This document shows positions 1-11,984 of a DNA stretch of 64,000 nt, one piece after another. Numbering within the stretch: position 1 is the stretch's first letter; each line of letters starts with the position of its first letter. The notes under the pieces are model-generated. The model ran no database searches. It was not told where the DNA came from and saw nothing but the letters and a program-made list of their open reading frames with translations. This DNA is from Flammulina velutipes (Eukaryota > Basidiomycota > Agaricomycetes > Agaricales > Physalacriaceae), in contig CM022376.1 of the NCBI GenBank assembly GCA_011800155.1, positions 2,046,001 through 2,110,000 of the forward strand, given 5' to 3'. Position numbers and translations under genes: made by a program.

Positions 1-1065
1 AGCACCGCTCGTCTACTTAACGGCCGTGTACTAAATCTTATGCTATTCAGCGTCTACACACTCCTCTTGGCTCCAAACACTCGGCTATTGTGGACGTGAC
101 GAACGACGAAGCATGGTACCGACTCGTGAGTAGTCTTCGCATTTTGAGTATTTCGCCAATGTCTCAATACTTACACGATAGACCGCTATCGATGCTCCCA
201 CATGTCTCGAGAGATATGTGGAATGGCAGCTGAAATGAGAGAAAGTTCAAATACATGATCTATGTAATTAGGACTGTGCAATAGTTATCGACCGTCTATC
301 GTTCTGAAGTTCAAATTTACGTTTAGTTGGATATCGGCCGCAGAAGTTGGCTTGGGGATGTACTATGGAGTCGGCGGGCTGGAATTTCTGCTCTAGTACT
401 GCTAGGGATAAAGACATCTCCGCGAAGTCGAACAATTCGACGGGATTGCCTCGATGACTCGGAAGAGGCTGATATCCAATGAGATCGGCCCAAGTGACAG
501 CCTTGGAGCGGTGCTTGCGTCTGTCCAGCGGTGGGTGCCGCTTCGCCAGGCGAGCATTGGAATAAGGAGATTGACGAGCATGAGCTCTGCCTATGTGGCG
601 TCAAGTCAGGTCGGTGTGGGACTGGCGGCGCCACTAACCTTCCTTCCTCTGGATGTTCTTCAGAATTGAACTGGGACATATGCTAGCCCGATGGCGGGGT
701 TGGAAGCTGGCCGTCGAGGAATATCCGCGCTGGATGAATGGAGACGGGGAGTGGCTGTAGGACATTGTGAGGGTTGAGAGAGAAAGAAAGTACAACAATA
801 GGATAAGCGTGATTTCGGTAACGGTCAGATGGATTATTGCTGTACGTGACATAATGTGGCGGGAACGCCACAATTACTGGTAAAACAATATTAGAAGGAA
901 TCAAGAGTCCGAGGGTTTTCAATGCCAGTAATGACTTGGTGGATCGCAAAGTATAGTATAACCTTTGGCATCTCGGTGCAAAGGCAAGCGTGGCAATGTG
1001 CGAGAACCACGTGTTCGTGCTTGATCCCTACCACCACCACCTTCGTGGCGTTAAAATGCAAGCAG
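1..1065. other. left edge, no supported gene
   Basis: Only short overlapping open frames occur on both strands, and none has family-like residues or a convincing splice pattern. The stretch next to 1,066 should hold the promoter of the F-box-like gene, but I see no clear TATA box. Confidence 0.4.
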
Positions 1066-2562
1066 ATGGCAAGTTCGCTTTTCGACCTGATAAAGTGCCG
1101 TTATTCACTTGAATATAGACCATTGGCTACCCATAGAGATCTGGGAGCAAGTCATCGACCACAATCACAACGATCCGGACGCGCTCAAAGCCTGCGCGCT
1201 AACTTGCTCGGCATTCCTTCCAGTCAGCCAGCTACACCTCTTTCGCGAGGTCGTAATTGTTAGAGAGTCCAACGGCCGCCCTCGAAAGTCCGGTCGTGGC
1301 AGACTATACAGCCCGTCCAAGCTGCTGTCTTTGTTCGACGAAAATCCTCATCTCGTCCACCTCGTCAAATCCGTCGCCTTGGATGATCGTGTCTTGGAGA
1401 CAGAGGACGCATTCGAGCTCAGTCAGATATTCTCTCGACTCCCAGCCATCACGGATGCCGCAGTCATCTTCCCAACGGCCTCCCATTTCTCGCGGTTCCA
1501 ACCATTCTCCAATAAATTATTCCTTGAGCTCTTCTCACTCTCGACTATCACCTCGCTTGACCTTTCTCCCAGTCTATTTCGCGATTCTATCGAGCTCAAC
1601 TCCCTTCTACACCAATGTACCAGCCTCCAGCATTTCGCCTGGCACCAGGTAGATGCTTTTCAATGGGACCGCCATCCTCGACGACCCGGTCTCCCGCCAC
1701 AGTCTCTCAAGTCTCTTCATCTCTCTGGCTTCCAGGCTTACCCTCTTCAGCCCTTCCTACAACGTCGCGCGCCAGTCAATCTCAACAACCTCGAGGAACT
1801 CACGATTAGCATCGACAATTCCGACCTCGACCTTTGCGTTCGCTCCATCCACGACCTCTTCCACATCGTTAGTAGCTCGCTGACCCATCTCACTGTCAAC
1901 GGGTGGACTGCTTCTGGGCGTTGTAAGTCTATCCTTCTAGATGCCCTCTCTATGTTTACCGTTTCTAGATTTAGAATTCCCCCTCGACTTTACGGAGCTA
2001 ACTAGTCTATGTTCTCTGCATTTCATTGATGTCACCATGCCTCCCACCCCATTGATATCTTCCATCCCGATCCCACCGTCCCTACGTTCTCTCAAACTGG
2101 AAATCGGATGCCGTCTGCATCGCGCGTCTGACTCTGATATGACGTTGAGCTGTACCGTTAACCTCGTCGCAATGGGCGAGCACATTGCTCTGTACGCATC
2201 TCAGCTGGTGCATGTCGCCATCATTGTGCATAGAGAACATGAACCAAACGGGTGTTCCCATCCTTATGCGGTTCCCGGTTGCGAAGGATATGAGTGGCCG
2301 GATGATACGGACGAGCTGCTAGAACAGGTTATGATTAGGATGCCTGATATGGGTGGAAAGTTGAAGGTCGTTGAAAGGACTGGTACATTTTCAGTTTTGC
2401 ATGTGCTTTGCTGGCGCTAACTCCTTGACAGTGTATCCCCAGCATGGAGGGAGGAGAAGGAGAGACTTCGACCGGTACATTATAGAACATGGTGCGAAGC
2501 GACCGAAGCAGGGAAAGGAGAAAGTCAAGGGTGCCGTGCAACCATTTGGTCCCGCCGTTTGA
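1066..2562 (+). CDS. F-box-like protein, LRR-type C-terminal region
   Basis: Proposed exons are 1066-1072, 1119-1922, 1969-2382 and 2432-2562, giving 451 aa with consistent phases. The N-terminus contains LPIEIWEQVID followed by ALKACALTCSAFLPVSQ, the usual shape of the degenerate F-box in agaricomycetes. An F-box would tie the protein to an SCF ubiquitin ligase through Skp1. The middle holds leucine-rich segments such as SLKSLHLSGF and NLEELTISI, compatible with irregular LRRs used for substrate recognition. The tail is basic (HGGRRRRDFDRYIIEHGAKR). The body of the frame has no upstream ATG before a stop, so the 7-bp first exon (M-A-N) is my best guess and is the weakest part of the model. 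The gene ends 62 bp from the convergent MYND gene. Confidence 0.7.
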
Positions 2563-2623
2563 TCTCGAACACATATGCTTCATTTGTTGTATGTACACTA
2601 CGAAATTGTATTCAATAACCCTT

Positions 2624-5089
2624 CTACTTTGTCTCACCACCTTCCTTCGTCCATTCGCAGTATCGCTCGAGATGTGAAGCGCCAGTCAGGGCAGTCTGAG
2701 GAATGTCACATCAGCAAGAATTCTGGTACCAATGATTGAACTAACGATATTGTACCAATCATCCATGTTCTTGACGTCGACGATCGCGTCAAAGGAAGAT
2801 CCGAGGGGAACATGCATGCGCTAACGAGAGAAGTATGAAAACCCATGGGAAGTTGATGGAAGACCTGAACTTACAGGAGGAACAATCTTGTTTATCGAGC
2901 GCAAGCGAATGCCAGCTGCTCCTGCGGCGGCAGGTTCACCCGACTGCTTCAGATACTCTCGGAATGCGGGTGCATTATTGTGGAAAGCATCGAGCGCGGT
3001 CATGAACTCGAACATTTTGGGATCGTTTTCCCACCCGGGGAGTCTGACAACCTAGAACAACAAGACGTCAACATCTCTCAAGTGATATTGAAAAGGTGTG
3101 GACACACCTGAGGAAGTTTCTTCGAGATATTCTTCATTGCCTCGTGCAAATCAGAAGGAGAGGCGGCCTCGCTGGTAGAGATGCTCCCGGAAGGCATAGA
3201 CAGAACCCAGTTCATAAATAGTCCCACAATCGCAGCCGACTTGTTCTCCGTGTTGAGCAATGGCCCAAATGTCGATAAGACTCGCGGAACACCAACGTAA
3301 TTGCTATCCACAATATTGGATACTTCAATTCGGTCAAAAACAGGAGGGCAGACCGCTGCTTTGGCAAGAACCTTCGGAAGAGAAGTCGCTTCGACGTCCG
3401 AGAGGAATATGTTGATTTTGAACCTCCTCAAGCGCTTCGAAAACTCGATGAGCTGATCTTTGACGTGGAAGAAGAGACATCCAAAGATATCCTCCTCGCT
3501 CGTTCCATGTGCTTTTCCGCTCGCGAAGATTGATTTCGGACTGCTGGACGTCAGAATATTTCTACTAAATAGTTCGCAAAACACTTACTCCCATCCTTCT
3601 AGAGGATTCGCATTGTCGCTTAGACATAGATTTCCATCGGGGGAGAAAAGCCATCTGTTTGGAAGGGCCATATGAGCGTTCGGAGCCCCAAAAGGCATCA
3701 CCAGTCCAAAGGAGCGCCATTCCTTGAATGCGACGCGATGAGATGGTTTCAGACTGGCGTAGAATCGGTCTCGATAGTCTACGCGTTGTGGGACGTTCAT
3801 CACTCCGTTATAGGCGTTACTTGCATGGCTTGGTTGGATGGTGTTAGACGACACCCTTGTCATGAGCTCCAAAATGGTGGAAGGGTTCAATGTACTGTAT
3901 ATCGAAGTTGTTTTGGTCAAGCTCGCTCGGGTTCCGTCGAGATTTTTGAATACTTCGGACTGAGCAAGGGTGGGCGTGATACGAGGTATGTATGATTGAG
4001 GCTGGAAAAGCGAATACCATATGTGAATGGCGTGCTCTGAACCTTCTTCCTATAAAAGGGTTACATAAGGAAGGAGACAGAAATAGATGGACGTACGATA
4101 TCCTCAATCAAACCGAGAATCGCCAAGATAAGAAGGTTTCGACAAACCACCAGTGGGTTGAAGTCGTTCAAAACAAGGGAAAGGGTGCCACTGTAGTCTT
4201 CTGATACTTCTGGTAAGGCATTGACCGTACAGATGACGTTTCGGAGATCGCCAGACGCTACACGAAGGAACATCAACGGACTCAGTAAAAAAGAAATTCG
4301 CAACCCAAATTGCTTGGACCTTACCAACAAAGGCCAGAGCGAAATCTCGATTTTTCGACGCATGAATTCCTTCGTTATTTTTGAGAGCCAGGATATCAAT
4401 GGCAGGAACATTTCCCCATCTGATATGGCTAAAATGAGGGTTTATTCGCAATGAGAAGCTCTGGCACTTACAAGATCATGCCCGTGCCACCAAAAAATGA
4501 CTGCAAGACAGCCTGAGGACCACAGACAAAATCTGGTTTCCTCCTTTCCTCCTCCCAGTGAGGTTTCCACTTGTCAGAGTTTGCCGGACTCCTGCAATCT
4601 TTATGGGTCCCGTTAATGTGTTGCTCAGACCACAAGGATACGAACGGACTTACCAATCTTGTGGATCTTCCAATTCTCCGACTGGCAAGCTTTGGAGCAG
4701 TACTTGATGAGTCTACAGCCCGCACAAAACTTGAGAGCGTCATTTTCGCAGAAACGTTTCTTGCAGACGTCGTGGTTTCCGCAGCCGATAGTCTTCAGCG
4801 GGGGAGGAAAGTGAGTACCCTGTTTGAGAGTTACCCTTTCGCATCTTGAGTCCACAAGCTTGGTCATCCCATCGACGAGACCATGCTCTTCGACTAGAGC
4901 GTGCAATTTTTCGATGTCGGTATTAAGATCTTTATAGTACGGATGGCTGGGAGTCCCAGAGTTGGACTGAAGTTGGAAGGGAGGAGGGTCTTCGAGTTCC
5001 TGAAGGTACTGGTTGATGGTGGAAAGCTTTTCATCGGCAGTGGAGAGTCGCTTGAGGGATTCGACAAGAGATGGGAAGGACGGAGGCAT
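2624..5089 (-). CDS. MYND zinc-finger and DUF4470 protein, copy 1
   Basis: Nine exons on the minus strand (5089-4654, 4598-4472, 4428-4325, 4257-4097, 4049-3589, 3540-3108, 3051-2875, 2820-2746, 2695-2624) join in frame to 681 aa with canonical GT-AG introns. The MYND-like finger lies at about residues 103-148: CKKRFC, CAGC, YCSKAC and HKIDC. The final HxxxC pair is created across intron 1. The DUF4470 signature follows: RWGNVPAIDILALKNNEG, then SGDLRNVICTVNALPE, then LSLVLNDFNPLVVCRN. The rest (SFGLVMPFGAPNAH, KINIFLSDVEA, LSTFGPLLN) is shared with the neighbouring copy. MYND fingers usually mediate protein contacts; the function of fungal MYND/DUF4470 proteins is not established. It is tail to tail with the F-box-like gene. 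Confidence 0.85.
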
Positions 5090-5439
5090 TGGGTTATAGT
5101 TTTAGGTGGAGAGAAGACGGTCTGGAAGTAAGTCATGTTATAAGGCGCGTACTTAGCTCTTGAGAACGGTCTGCATCCGAAGCCTGAGTATAACTGAAAG
5201 GGCATGAGGCTGAGATGATCGTGGCGCTTAGATTGACTCATAGTCAGTACCGTCGTCTCTAAGGATACCAAGGCGCGGCGAGGTTGGAACAAGCTCTGTC
5301 AGGACAACTTGTGAATGTCGAAATTCTATACATGGAGGTTATGCATGACATGGGTCCGGGGTTCGCCGACGTGTATGTCCGGAGTTTCGGGCCGTAGCTA
5401 TGTAAGTGGCGGGATAAGTTTGCCTTTCCAAATTACCGC

Positions 5440-5552
5440 CGATTCGGAGGGAACTGAAGAGAGATTTTGACCGTTATGTTATAGAACATGGTGCGAAGCG
5501 AGTGAAGCAGCCATGAAGCACGGACAGGAGAAAGTCAGGTTGACGTCAAGGA
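5440..5552 (+). pseudogene. relic of the 3' end of the F-box-like gene
   Basis: The reading RDFDRYVIEHGAKR and its surrounding bases closely match the last exon of the F-box-like gene at 2,432-2,562, but upstream exons are missing and a stop follows soon after. It sits just 3' of MYND copy 2, exactly as the intact tail sits 3' of MYND copy 1. This marks it as a passenger in the tandem duplication. Confidence 0.75.
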
Positions 5553-5652
5553 TGCTGTAGGCTGCAAAATGTATCTTTCCTATTGTCGTATGTAACACTA
5601 CTAATGATGGACGCCGTAGATTCTTTTGACTGTGCTCGATAAGGCAATCATC

Positions 5653-8067
5653 TCATTTCGTCCACTCGCAATATCGTTCAGTATGCTGGGTCCCAGTGAG
5701 GCGCTTATGAAGTTGTCAGTGGCAGTTTTGTATGTAATGCGCACAGCTTACGATGTTGTACCAATCATCCATATTGTGTACGTCGACAATTGCATCAAAT
5801 GATGACCCAAGAGGAACGTTCATGCGCTAGAACGAATTCAGAGAACCATCAGCCAGAGTGATAATATGCTATACAATTGGTTCACTTACAGGAGGAACGA
5901 TCTTGTTCACTGAGCGTAAACGAAGTCGAGCTGCTTTCGCCGCAGCAGGTTCACCTGCCTGCTTCAGAAATGCCCGAAATGCAGGTGCGTTATTGTAGAA
6001 AGCATCGAAGCCAGACACAAACTCGAACATCTTGGGATCATTTTTACCTCTAGAGAGTGTGACGGCCTGCCCAGCGTAATCAGCATCGGAGATGTGTCTC
6101 GGATTTGCACATACCTGAGGAAGCTGCTTCGACATATTGTTCATCGCTTCTCCCATAGCAGAAGGAGAGCCGACCTGAGCCTTGGTAACGCTTCCGGAGG
6201 GCATGTCTTCAATCCAGTTCATGAACAATCCTACGATTGCTGCCGACTTGTTCTTCGGGTTGAGGAGGGGGCCAAAGGTCGAAAGGACGCGCGGGACGCC
6301 AACATAATTTCTATCCACGATGTTGGACACTTCGATGCGATCGAATACGGGAGGGCAATCGGCGACTCGAGTAAGAGTTTTCGGAAGAGAAATCGCGTCG
6401 ACATCCGAGAGGAATATGTTGATCTTAAACTTCCTCAAACGCTTCGCAAACTCGATGAGCTGATCCTTGACATGGAAAAAGAGACATCCGAGGATATCCT
6501 CTTCGCTTGTTCCGTGTGCTTTGCCGCTTTCGAAGACCAATTTTGGGCTGAAGCAATAATTAGGACAACAAGTTAGTGAATAATTCAAAGAAAAACAACG
6601 TACTTCCATCCCTCCAGAGGATTTGCGCTATCATTCATGCACAAACGTTTGTCGGGGGAGAAAAGCCATCCATTTGGACGATTCATATGAGCATTCGGAG
6701 CTCCGAAGGGCATCACAAGCCCGAAAGATCGATAGGTATCGTATGCAACACGATGAGAGGGTTTCAGAGTGGAGAAGAATCGGTCCTGATAGTCCGCGCG
6801 CTCCGGGTTGTTCGTCACTGCATTATATGCATTACCCGCGTCGCTCGGAGTGAGTGTCAAGGACAACCACATGGAGAGGAAGCCAATGGTAGACGGATTA
6901 AATGTGCGATACACAGAGGTCGTCTTTGTCATGCTGGATCGGGTTTCGTTGAGGTTGTTGAATACTTCGGATCGTAAGACTGTGGCTGCGATGCGCATAG
7001 TGTAGGATTCAGGGAGGAACAGCGAGTACCAAACATGGAGGGCATGCTCTGAGCCTTCTTCCTTCAAAGATAAGGTCATTTTCCCTCAGAGTCAGCGAAC
7101 GTAGAAGCTGAAAAACGTACGATGTCTTCAATCAAACCCAGAATCATCAATACTAGATAATTTCGACAAACAATCTGCGGATTGAAATCATTTATGACCA
7201 TGGATAGTGTCCCCTTGTAGTCTTCCGGAAGTCCATTGACCGTATGAATGACATTCCGAAGATCTCCAGATGCTGAACGAATCATATCAACACTATTCAC
7301 CAAGGTCCGAGCTAAAAGACGACGCACCAACAAAAGCTAACGCAAAATCACGGTCCTTGGAAAACTGTCCTTCGTTAGTTTTGAGCGCAAGAAGATCGAT
7401 AGCTGGAACATTTCCCCATCTAATGGCAGGTCTTGAATAATTACCTACACTAGGATGTTGGAGAAATGCTCACAGGATTACACCCATTCCGAAGGGTGTC
7501 TGCATGCGAGGCGCGCCGAGAAAAGCAGGGTCTCTTCCTTCCTTTTCCCATCGAGTCCTCCACGTCTTTGAGTTTTCCGGACTCTTGCAACCTTCTTGAA
7601 AATTAGCCGCCGTAATAAGAATTATCCTGTTAGGGTAGCGTACATGACTTGTGCACCTTCCAGTGCTCTGATTGACAAGCCTTTGAGCAATACTTGACGA
7701 GTCGGCACCCTGAGCAGAACTTCGTCCCATCGTTTTCGCAAAAGCGCTTCTTGTACACATGGAAATTCCCGCAGCCGAGACAATTGAGCGGAGGAGGGTA
7801 CTGAGTACCTTTCTTGAGTGTCAGTGTATGCAGCTTGAGAATCCCATCGCTAAGCCCGTGCTCTACGATAAGGGAGCTGATACCCTCACTGATTCCAGCT
7901 AAATCTGTGTAGTACGATTGGCTGGGTGTCCCCGAATTGGCTTGGAGCTGGAACGTAGGTGGAGGCTTATTGATATCTTCGATGTATCGATTGAGAACAG
8001 ATAGTTTTTCATCAGCAGTGGTGAGCTGCTTGAGAGATTCACCGAGAGCTGCTAGGGAGAGCGGCAT
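5653..8067 (-). CDS. MYND zinc-finger and DUF4470 protein, copy 2
   Basis: Exons 8067-7644, 7591-7474, 7431-7328, 7272-7121, 7061-6604, 6547-6115, 6066-5890, 5826-5752 and 5703-5653 give 663 aa. The intron positions and phases are the same as in the upstream paralogue. The MYND-like cysteines are CENDGTKFCSGC, YCSKAC and HKSCC. The DUF4470 part reads RWGNVPAIDLLALKTNEG, SGDLRNVIHTVNGLPEDY and LSMVINDFNPQIVCRN. I chose ATG at 8067 because it aligns with the start of copy 1; an in-frame extension to 8133 exists. Exons 3, 6, 7 and 8 have the same length as in copy 1, and differences are mostly substitutions plus small in-frame indels. Both copies therefore seem to remain under coding constraint. 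Confidence 0.85.
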
Positions 8068-9852
8068 GGAGGTGTAGGTTTGGAGGAGACAGCGAGGCAG
8101 AAACGAGGCAATTGTGATAGAACTTGAGACCACCGCAATAGGCGCCTAGTGTGAAAGGTAGCATCATGGGGCCCGAAGTATAATTGAAAAGGCATGAGGC
8201 TAGAGACGATTGTAGCGCTTAGATACGGGGACGTATTCAGGAATACAGCGTGTAAGGCCGTCATTTGCAGCTGAGTTCAGAACGACCACGTAGACGGTAG
8301 GACGAAAGAAGATTCAAGTTCGGCTAACGCCGATGGGGACGGACTAATGCGGTCCGTCAACATGTGTGGCGGCATTACTCGTTTTTCCGTTCTTCGTGGG
8401 GGGCTTATGAGTTCTGAAAAGCGCAAACACTGCTGCATGCAATACTTACACAGTATCTTTATGATGCATGATTTTGTTTGACTGGAGAATTGTAAGCCAG
8501 GTGGATAGACTATGGACGTACTTTGTGATACTAATAAAGGTACTAGTCACAACTAAACCAGAGTATTTGAGTCCAGTGTATTTGATGCTAAAGAAGAACA
8601 TGTCAGAAAAAGTGGCGCACGTCCGGCATCTGCCGTGTTGCTTTGTGATCGTCGATCGTCGACATTTGGCCTTCTCTCGCGACGCTCACCACGGGTAACG
8701 ATAGTAAGCTCTTCTCCTTTTGTAGACCTTCTACTTACTTACTCTCTTGAAGCATTGTAAATGGAACTATCCTGTACAAGACATCTAGACTATTTGGAAA
8801 GGGCAAGCCGCAACATAATGTTCTGCAAGTCACCACATGCATTCGCTCCGTCTAGTCGTTTCATCGAGTCACGCTTAGCACCTCTTTTCTTGTTCCTCTA
8901 ATCAGGCTAGCCTCCCCAGCTCTCGGATTCTGGGTCTCTACGATGGTTGTTCGACCCCGTCAGCCGAAAGGAGAAGCACTCTGTCCCCCATTCTCTCCGA
9001 CCTCTCTCATGAACTTGATGCCAAGATGGGCAACTTTTGGGGACCTCAAACTCGAACGCGCTCGTGAAGCCGTATCTAGCGGCGATTACTTGACATTAAA
9101 TGCAGAGTAGATCGCTGCCAGTGATCATTCCCAATAGACCAACGGGCCAAGATCATAAACCATCGCCCCGTCGATACCTGCGTGTTAGGACCTCGTCAGT
9201 TGACGAGGTCCTACGTTGCATACCCACGTAGTTAGGTACGCGTTTGTGAGTTATTCGATCTTTTCGCTGATGTCTTATCAGCCTCTGGTCATAAATGAGT
9301 CGTTGGATACGCGAAATTCAGCGCGGTCTCTACGTCAGGGGATACTCACATGGGCTTATTCACGAAACAAGCATGCAGGATATGCAAACGTGGCCAATCT
9401 GGATTATATGGATGCCATGCCGGCGTGATGTCGTCCGCGAAACAGGAGTCACTTTGAAGAGAAGTACGATGTTGAGTTGATGTTTTCACACGTGGTGATG
9501 GGGGATTGTGGTCTATTTCTCTTTATGGGAAGAGCTCGTAGAGTGGGATTGCCATTCTCCCCGTCATTGGCTCTACTTCGAGAAGGTATTTCCAGTGGTT
9601 GAGAGGCGCTGGTTCGGTAGGAGTGCCATATTTTGAGCGGAATGGAAGAGTCTAAGTCGATATCTTTCTTTGATGCAGGAACAAGCCAGTTTTCAGAACA
9701 TCTGCACCTGCCGGTACGCACATGCTCCCAGCGGTCCTCCAGCATTGGCTTATCCATCCAGCGTGCTCTGGGCTTCGCGAAAATGGATCCGAAAACTCGC
9801 CGTCCTTGTATAAAAGTTGGTGGTAGTTGACTGGATACCCCAGCCAACAGAG
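8068..9852. other. intergenic, no supported gene
   Basis: Open frames of 60-140 codons exist on both strands but show no domain-like pattern or paired splice sites. The notable item is the perfect palindrome at 9,186-9,213. The last 100 bases should contain the promoter of the metallopeptidase gene; TATAAAAG at about 9,810 is a possible TATA box, about 43 bp before its ATG. Confidence 0.45.
9186..9213. repeat. perfect 13-bp inverted repeat, 2-nt spacer
   Basis: TAGGACCTCGTCA is followed by GT and then its exact reverse complement TGACGAGGTCCTA. The arms could form a hairpin or bind a dimeric regulator. It is far from any supported ORF. Confidence 0.9.
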
Positions 9853-11226
9853 ATGTTCCGCGCTTCACCATTTGTTCTCCTCGCTGCTCTTACTAAGGTC
9901 GCTTTGGCACTGTCTGTGGGAGACTTGAGTGTTTCTCTCCAGGCTGTCGAGGCGTCCGTCCAGTCCGTGGGTGACATCGTCATCACTGCGATTGTGAGCA
10001 ACCCGACTGAGAGCGATATACGCGTTCTTGCTGTGAACAATGTCCTCGACACATCTGCTACGCAGTCTTTCGATATCAAGACCGTTGACGGGGAAGAAGT
10101 TCCCTTCGCCGGTGTCATGGTCAGTCAATTATGTTGTACTACCAGTACGGTATATGATAACTGATGGCAATTCAGGCAAGCTTCGACTTCACCCAGGAAT
10201 CGCTCTACACTACCATCGCCGCTGGGCAATCCGTAGCGGTCAACCACACCGTCAGCTCTTTCTACGAGTTCTCGTCCTTCGCTCCCGGGACCTCTTTCTC
10301 CTTCTCCGCTCGCCACAGCACGTTTCAATCGTCTCCAGATGACGAGGAACCACTGGTTATCCAGAGCAACAGCGTGGAGGTTGAGGTAACTGACAGTCTG
10401 GCCTCCGAGTCCCTCTTCGGTGACGTGTCGAGCTTTGTGTCTACCCCCGTGTGCTCGGACGGTGGCAGGCGGACTACCATCACCGATTCGCTTCGCTACG
10501 CAAGGTCACTCGCTGGAGGTGCCGCTACGGATATCCTCTCCCATCCTAACGGGCCACAGTACAACCGCTACTTTGGAGGAAACACACAGTCTGATATCTG
10601 GTATAACTTTGACCGGGTGCGTTTTCCGAAGGGCCGTCGGGTAGATGGAAATTGACGCATGTTGATGACACAGGTGGCGGGAGACCAGACGAGCGACAGG
10701 ACGTGAGTTTTTCCTTTCTTCATGAGAATGTTCGACATGACCGACGATTTTTTAGCATTACGTGCTCCAGGGACAATGCGGAATCCTCGAACTACTGCAA
10801 CAGCAACCCCGGAGTTATCGCCTACACTGTCATTTACAGCAACGGACCTACACCCGTAAGTCCATGAACGTGATGATGATCATCCATACTGAATTGCACA
10901 TCCTCGTGCAGATCTTCGTCTGCGAGTTGTTCTTCCAAGCTGGCACCACGCCGAGCACATGCCAGGGTTAGTTGCTTTATCACCATTTAGGGCAGCATCA
11001 TATTGACCATCGATAATCAGGTGGCTACGAGTCGACCATGTCGAGCAGAGGTGGTATCATCCTCCACGAGCTCGCACACGCCGTCTTCCGTGCTGCTGAT
11101 GTGACCTACGGATGTGCTTCCTCTGCCGGGCTCTCTGTCGCAGACAAGAAGAGGAACGCAGACAGCTACAGATGCATGGGGCTCAACATCTACCACGACT
11201 ACAACTGTGTCAATGGACCGTTGTAA
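9853..11226 (+). CDS. secreted M35 (deuterolysin-like) metallopeptidase
   Basis: Six exons (9853-10119, 10176-10616, 10674-10702, 10756-10855, 10912-10966, 11021-11226) give 365 aa. A hydrophobic N-terminus (FVLLAALTKVALALS) is a signal peptide of about 20 residues, so the product should be secreted. The next segment (LSVSLQAVEASVQSVGDIVI and onward) resembles the beta-rich propeptide of deuterolysins. The catalytic part has HELAH (zinc ligands and Glu) and ADVTYG, which supplies the aspartate ligand of the aspzincin GTxDxxYG motif, here without the GT. Cysteines in SNYCNSNPG, FVCELFF, STCQG, TYGCAS, YRCMG and DYNC fit the disulphide-rich fold. Family members cleave proteins outside the cell, often near basic residues. 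Start and frame are well supported. Confidence 0.9.
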
Positions 11227-11984
11227 AACATAAAATAAGGGTAATCGGGAACCCGCCATCGTTATCTAGGTATCTATATGTACTGGATAACATTTTTTAT
11301 CTTGAAAGTAATAGGGTACATGGAAGTTGTTTTTGACTCTTGACTTTATGGGTGGCGCAAGTCGGAACTATCCGGTGCGGCTTTTTCGTGATCGTAAGGC
11401 CCGGTTGCATCCGCTTTGGCTACGACGACTACCACAATCTGAGCACACAGTTACTCTGCGATCTTCTCACCGTTCGGCGCCTTATGTGGTCTCGATACGA
11501 AGGTGGCGCACAGTATGGCTTTTCGGACAAGATAATTCCACAAACGCCATGCGCCTGATCGCGACAGCACTTGTACGCTTCGGAAAGGGTGGCAGCGCTT
11601 TTGAGTAGCGCCTTCCACAGAGGTGAGTCATTAACATATGGTAGATCCTGGCTTATGATCTTGGCGATACCATAGCCTCAATAGGCGCTGCAACGAGGCT
11701 TCCCTTGCGATCCACAGTACATTCAATACGGACACACTTCCATCTGGCCATTTCCCGCGCAATCTTTCCATCGTCCGGGGAACAGCCACTTGCCTTGTTC
11801 TGTTTATTGTTTAAGGAATCTCCAAAGAACAATAGCTCCATATTCCCAGCCCAGAGCCCTTATTCTTCTTTGGTGAGAAAGCCATCTCGGCCTTTCCCGA
11901 ACCCTTCTTATAAACACTTACTAGGTCGGATACGATCCACCAACATAACCTCCCTCTTCCCATATACTCCTCGTTACAGCTATC
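11227..11984. other. intergenic with promoter of the short DUF6535 gene
   Basis: No coding pattern is convincing. A TATAAA box at 11,909-11,914, about 70 bp before the ATG at 11,985, and a pyrimidine-rich stretch just before the ATG look like a core promoter. Confidence 0.45.
11909..11914 (+). promoter_or_regulatory. candidate TATA box
   Basis: TATAAA lies 71 bp upstream of the ATG of the short DUF6535 gene, within the normal fungal range. Confidence 0.45.

Noticed and set aside
11327..11608. ORFs just past the metallopeptidase gene
   Set aside because: No domain pattern or splice structure; they lie in the probable 3' flank of the M35 gene and the promoter side of the next gene.
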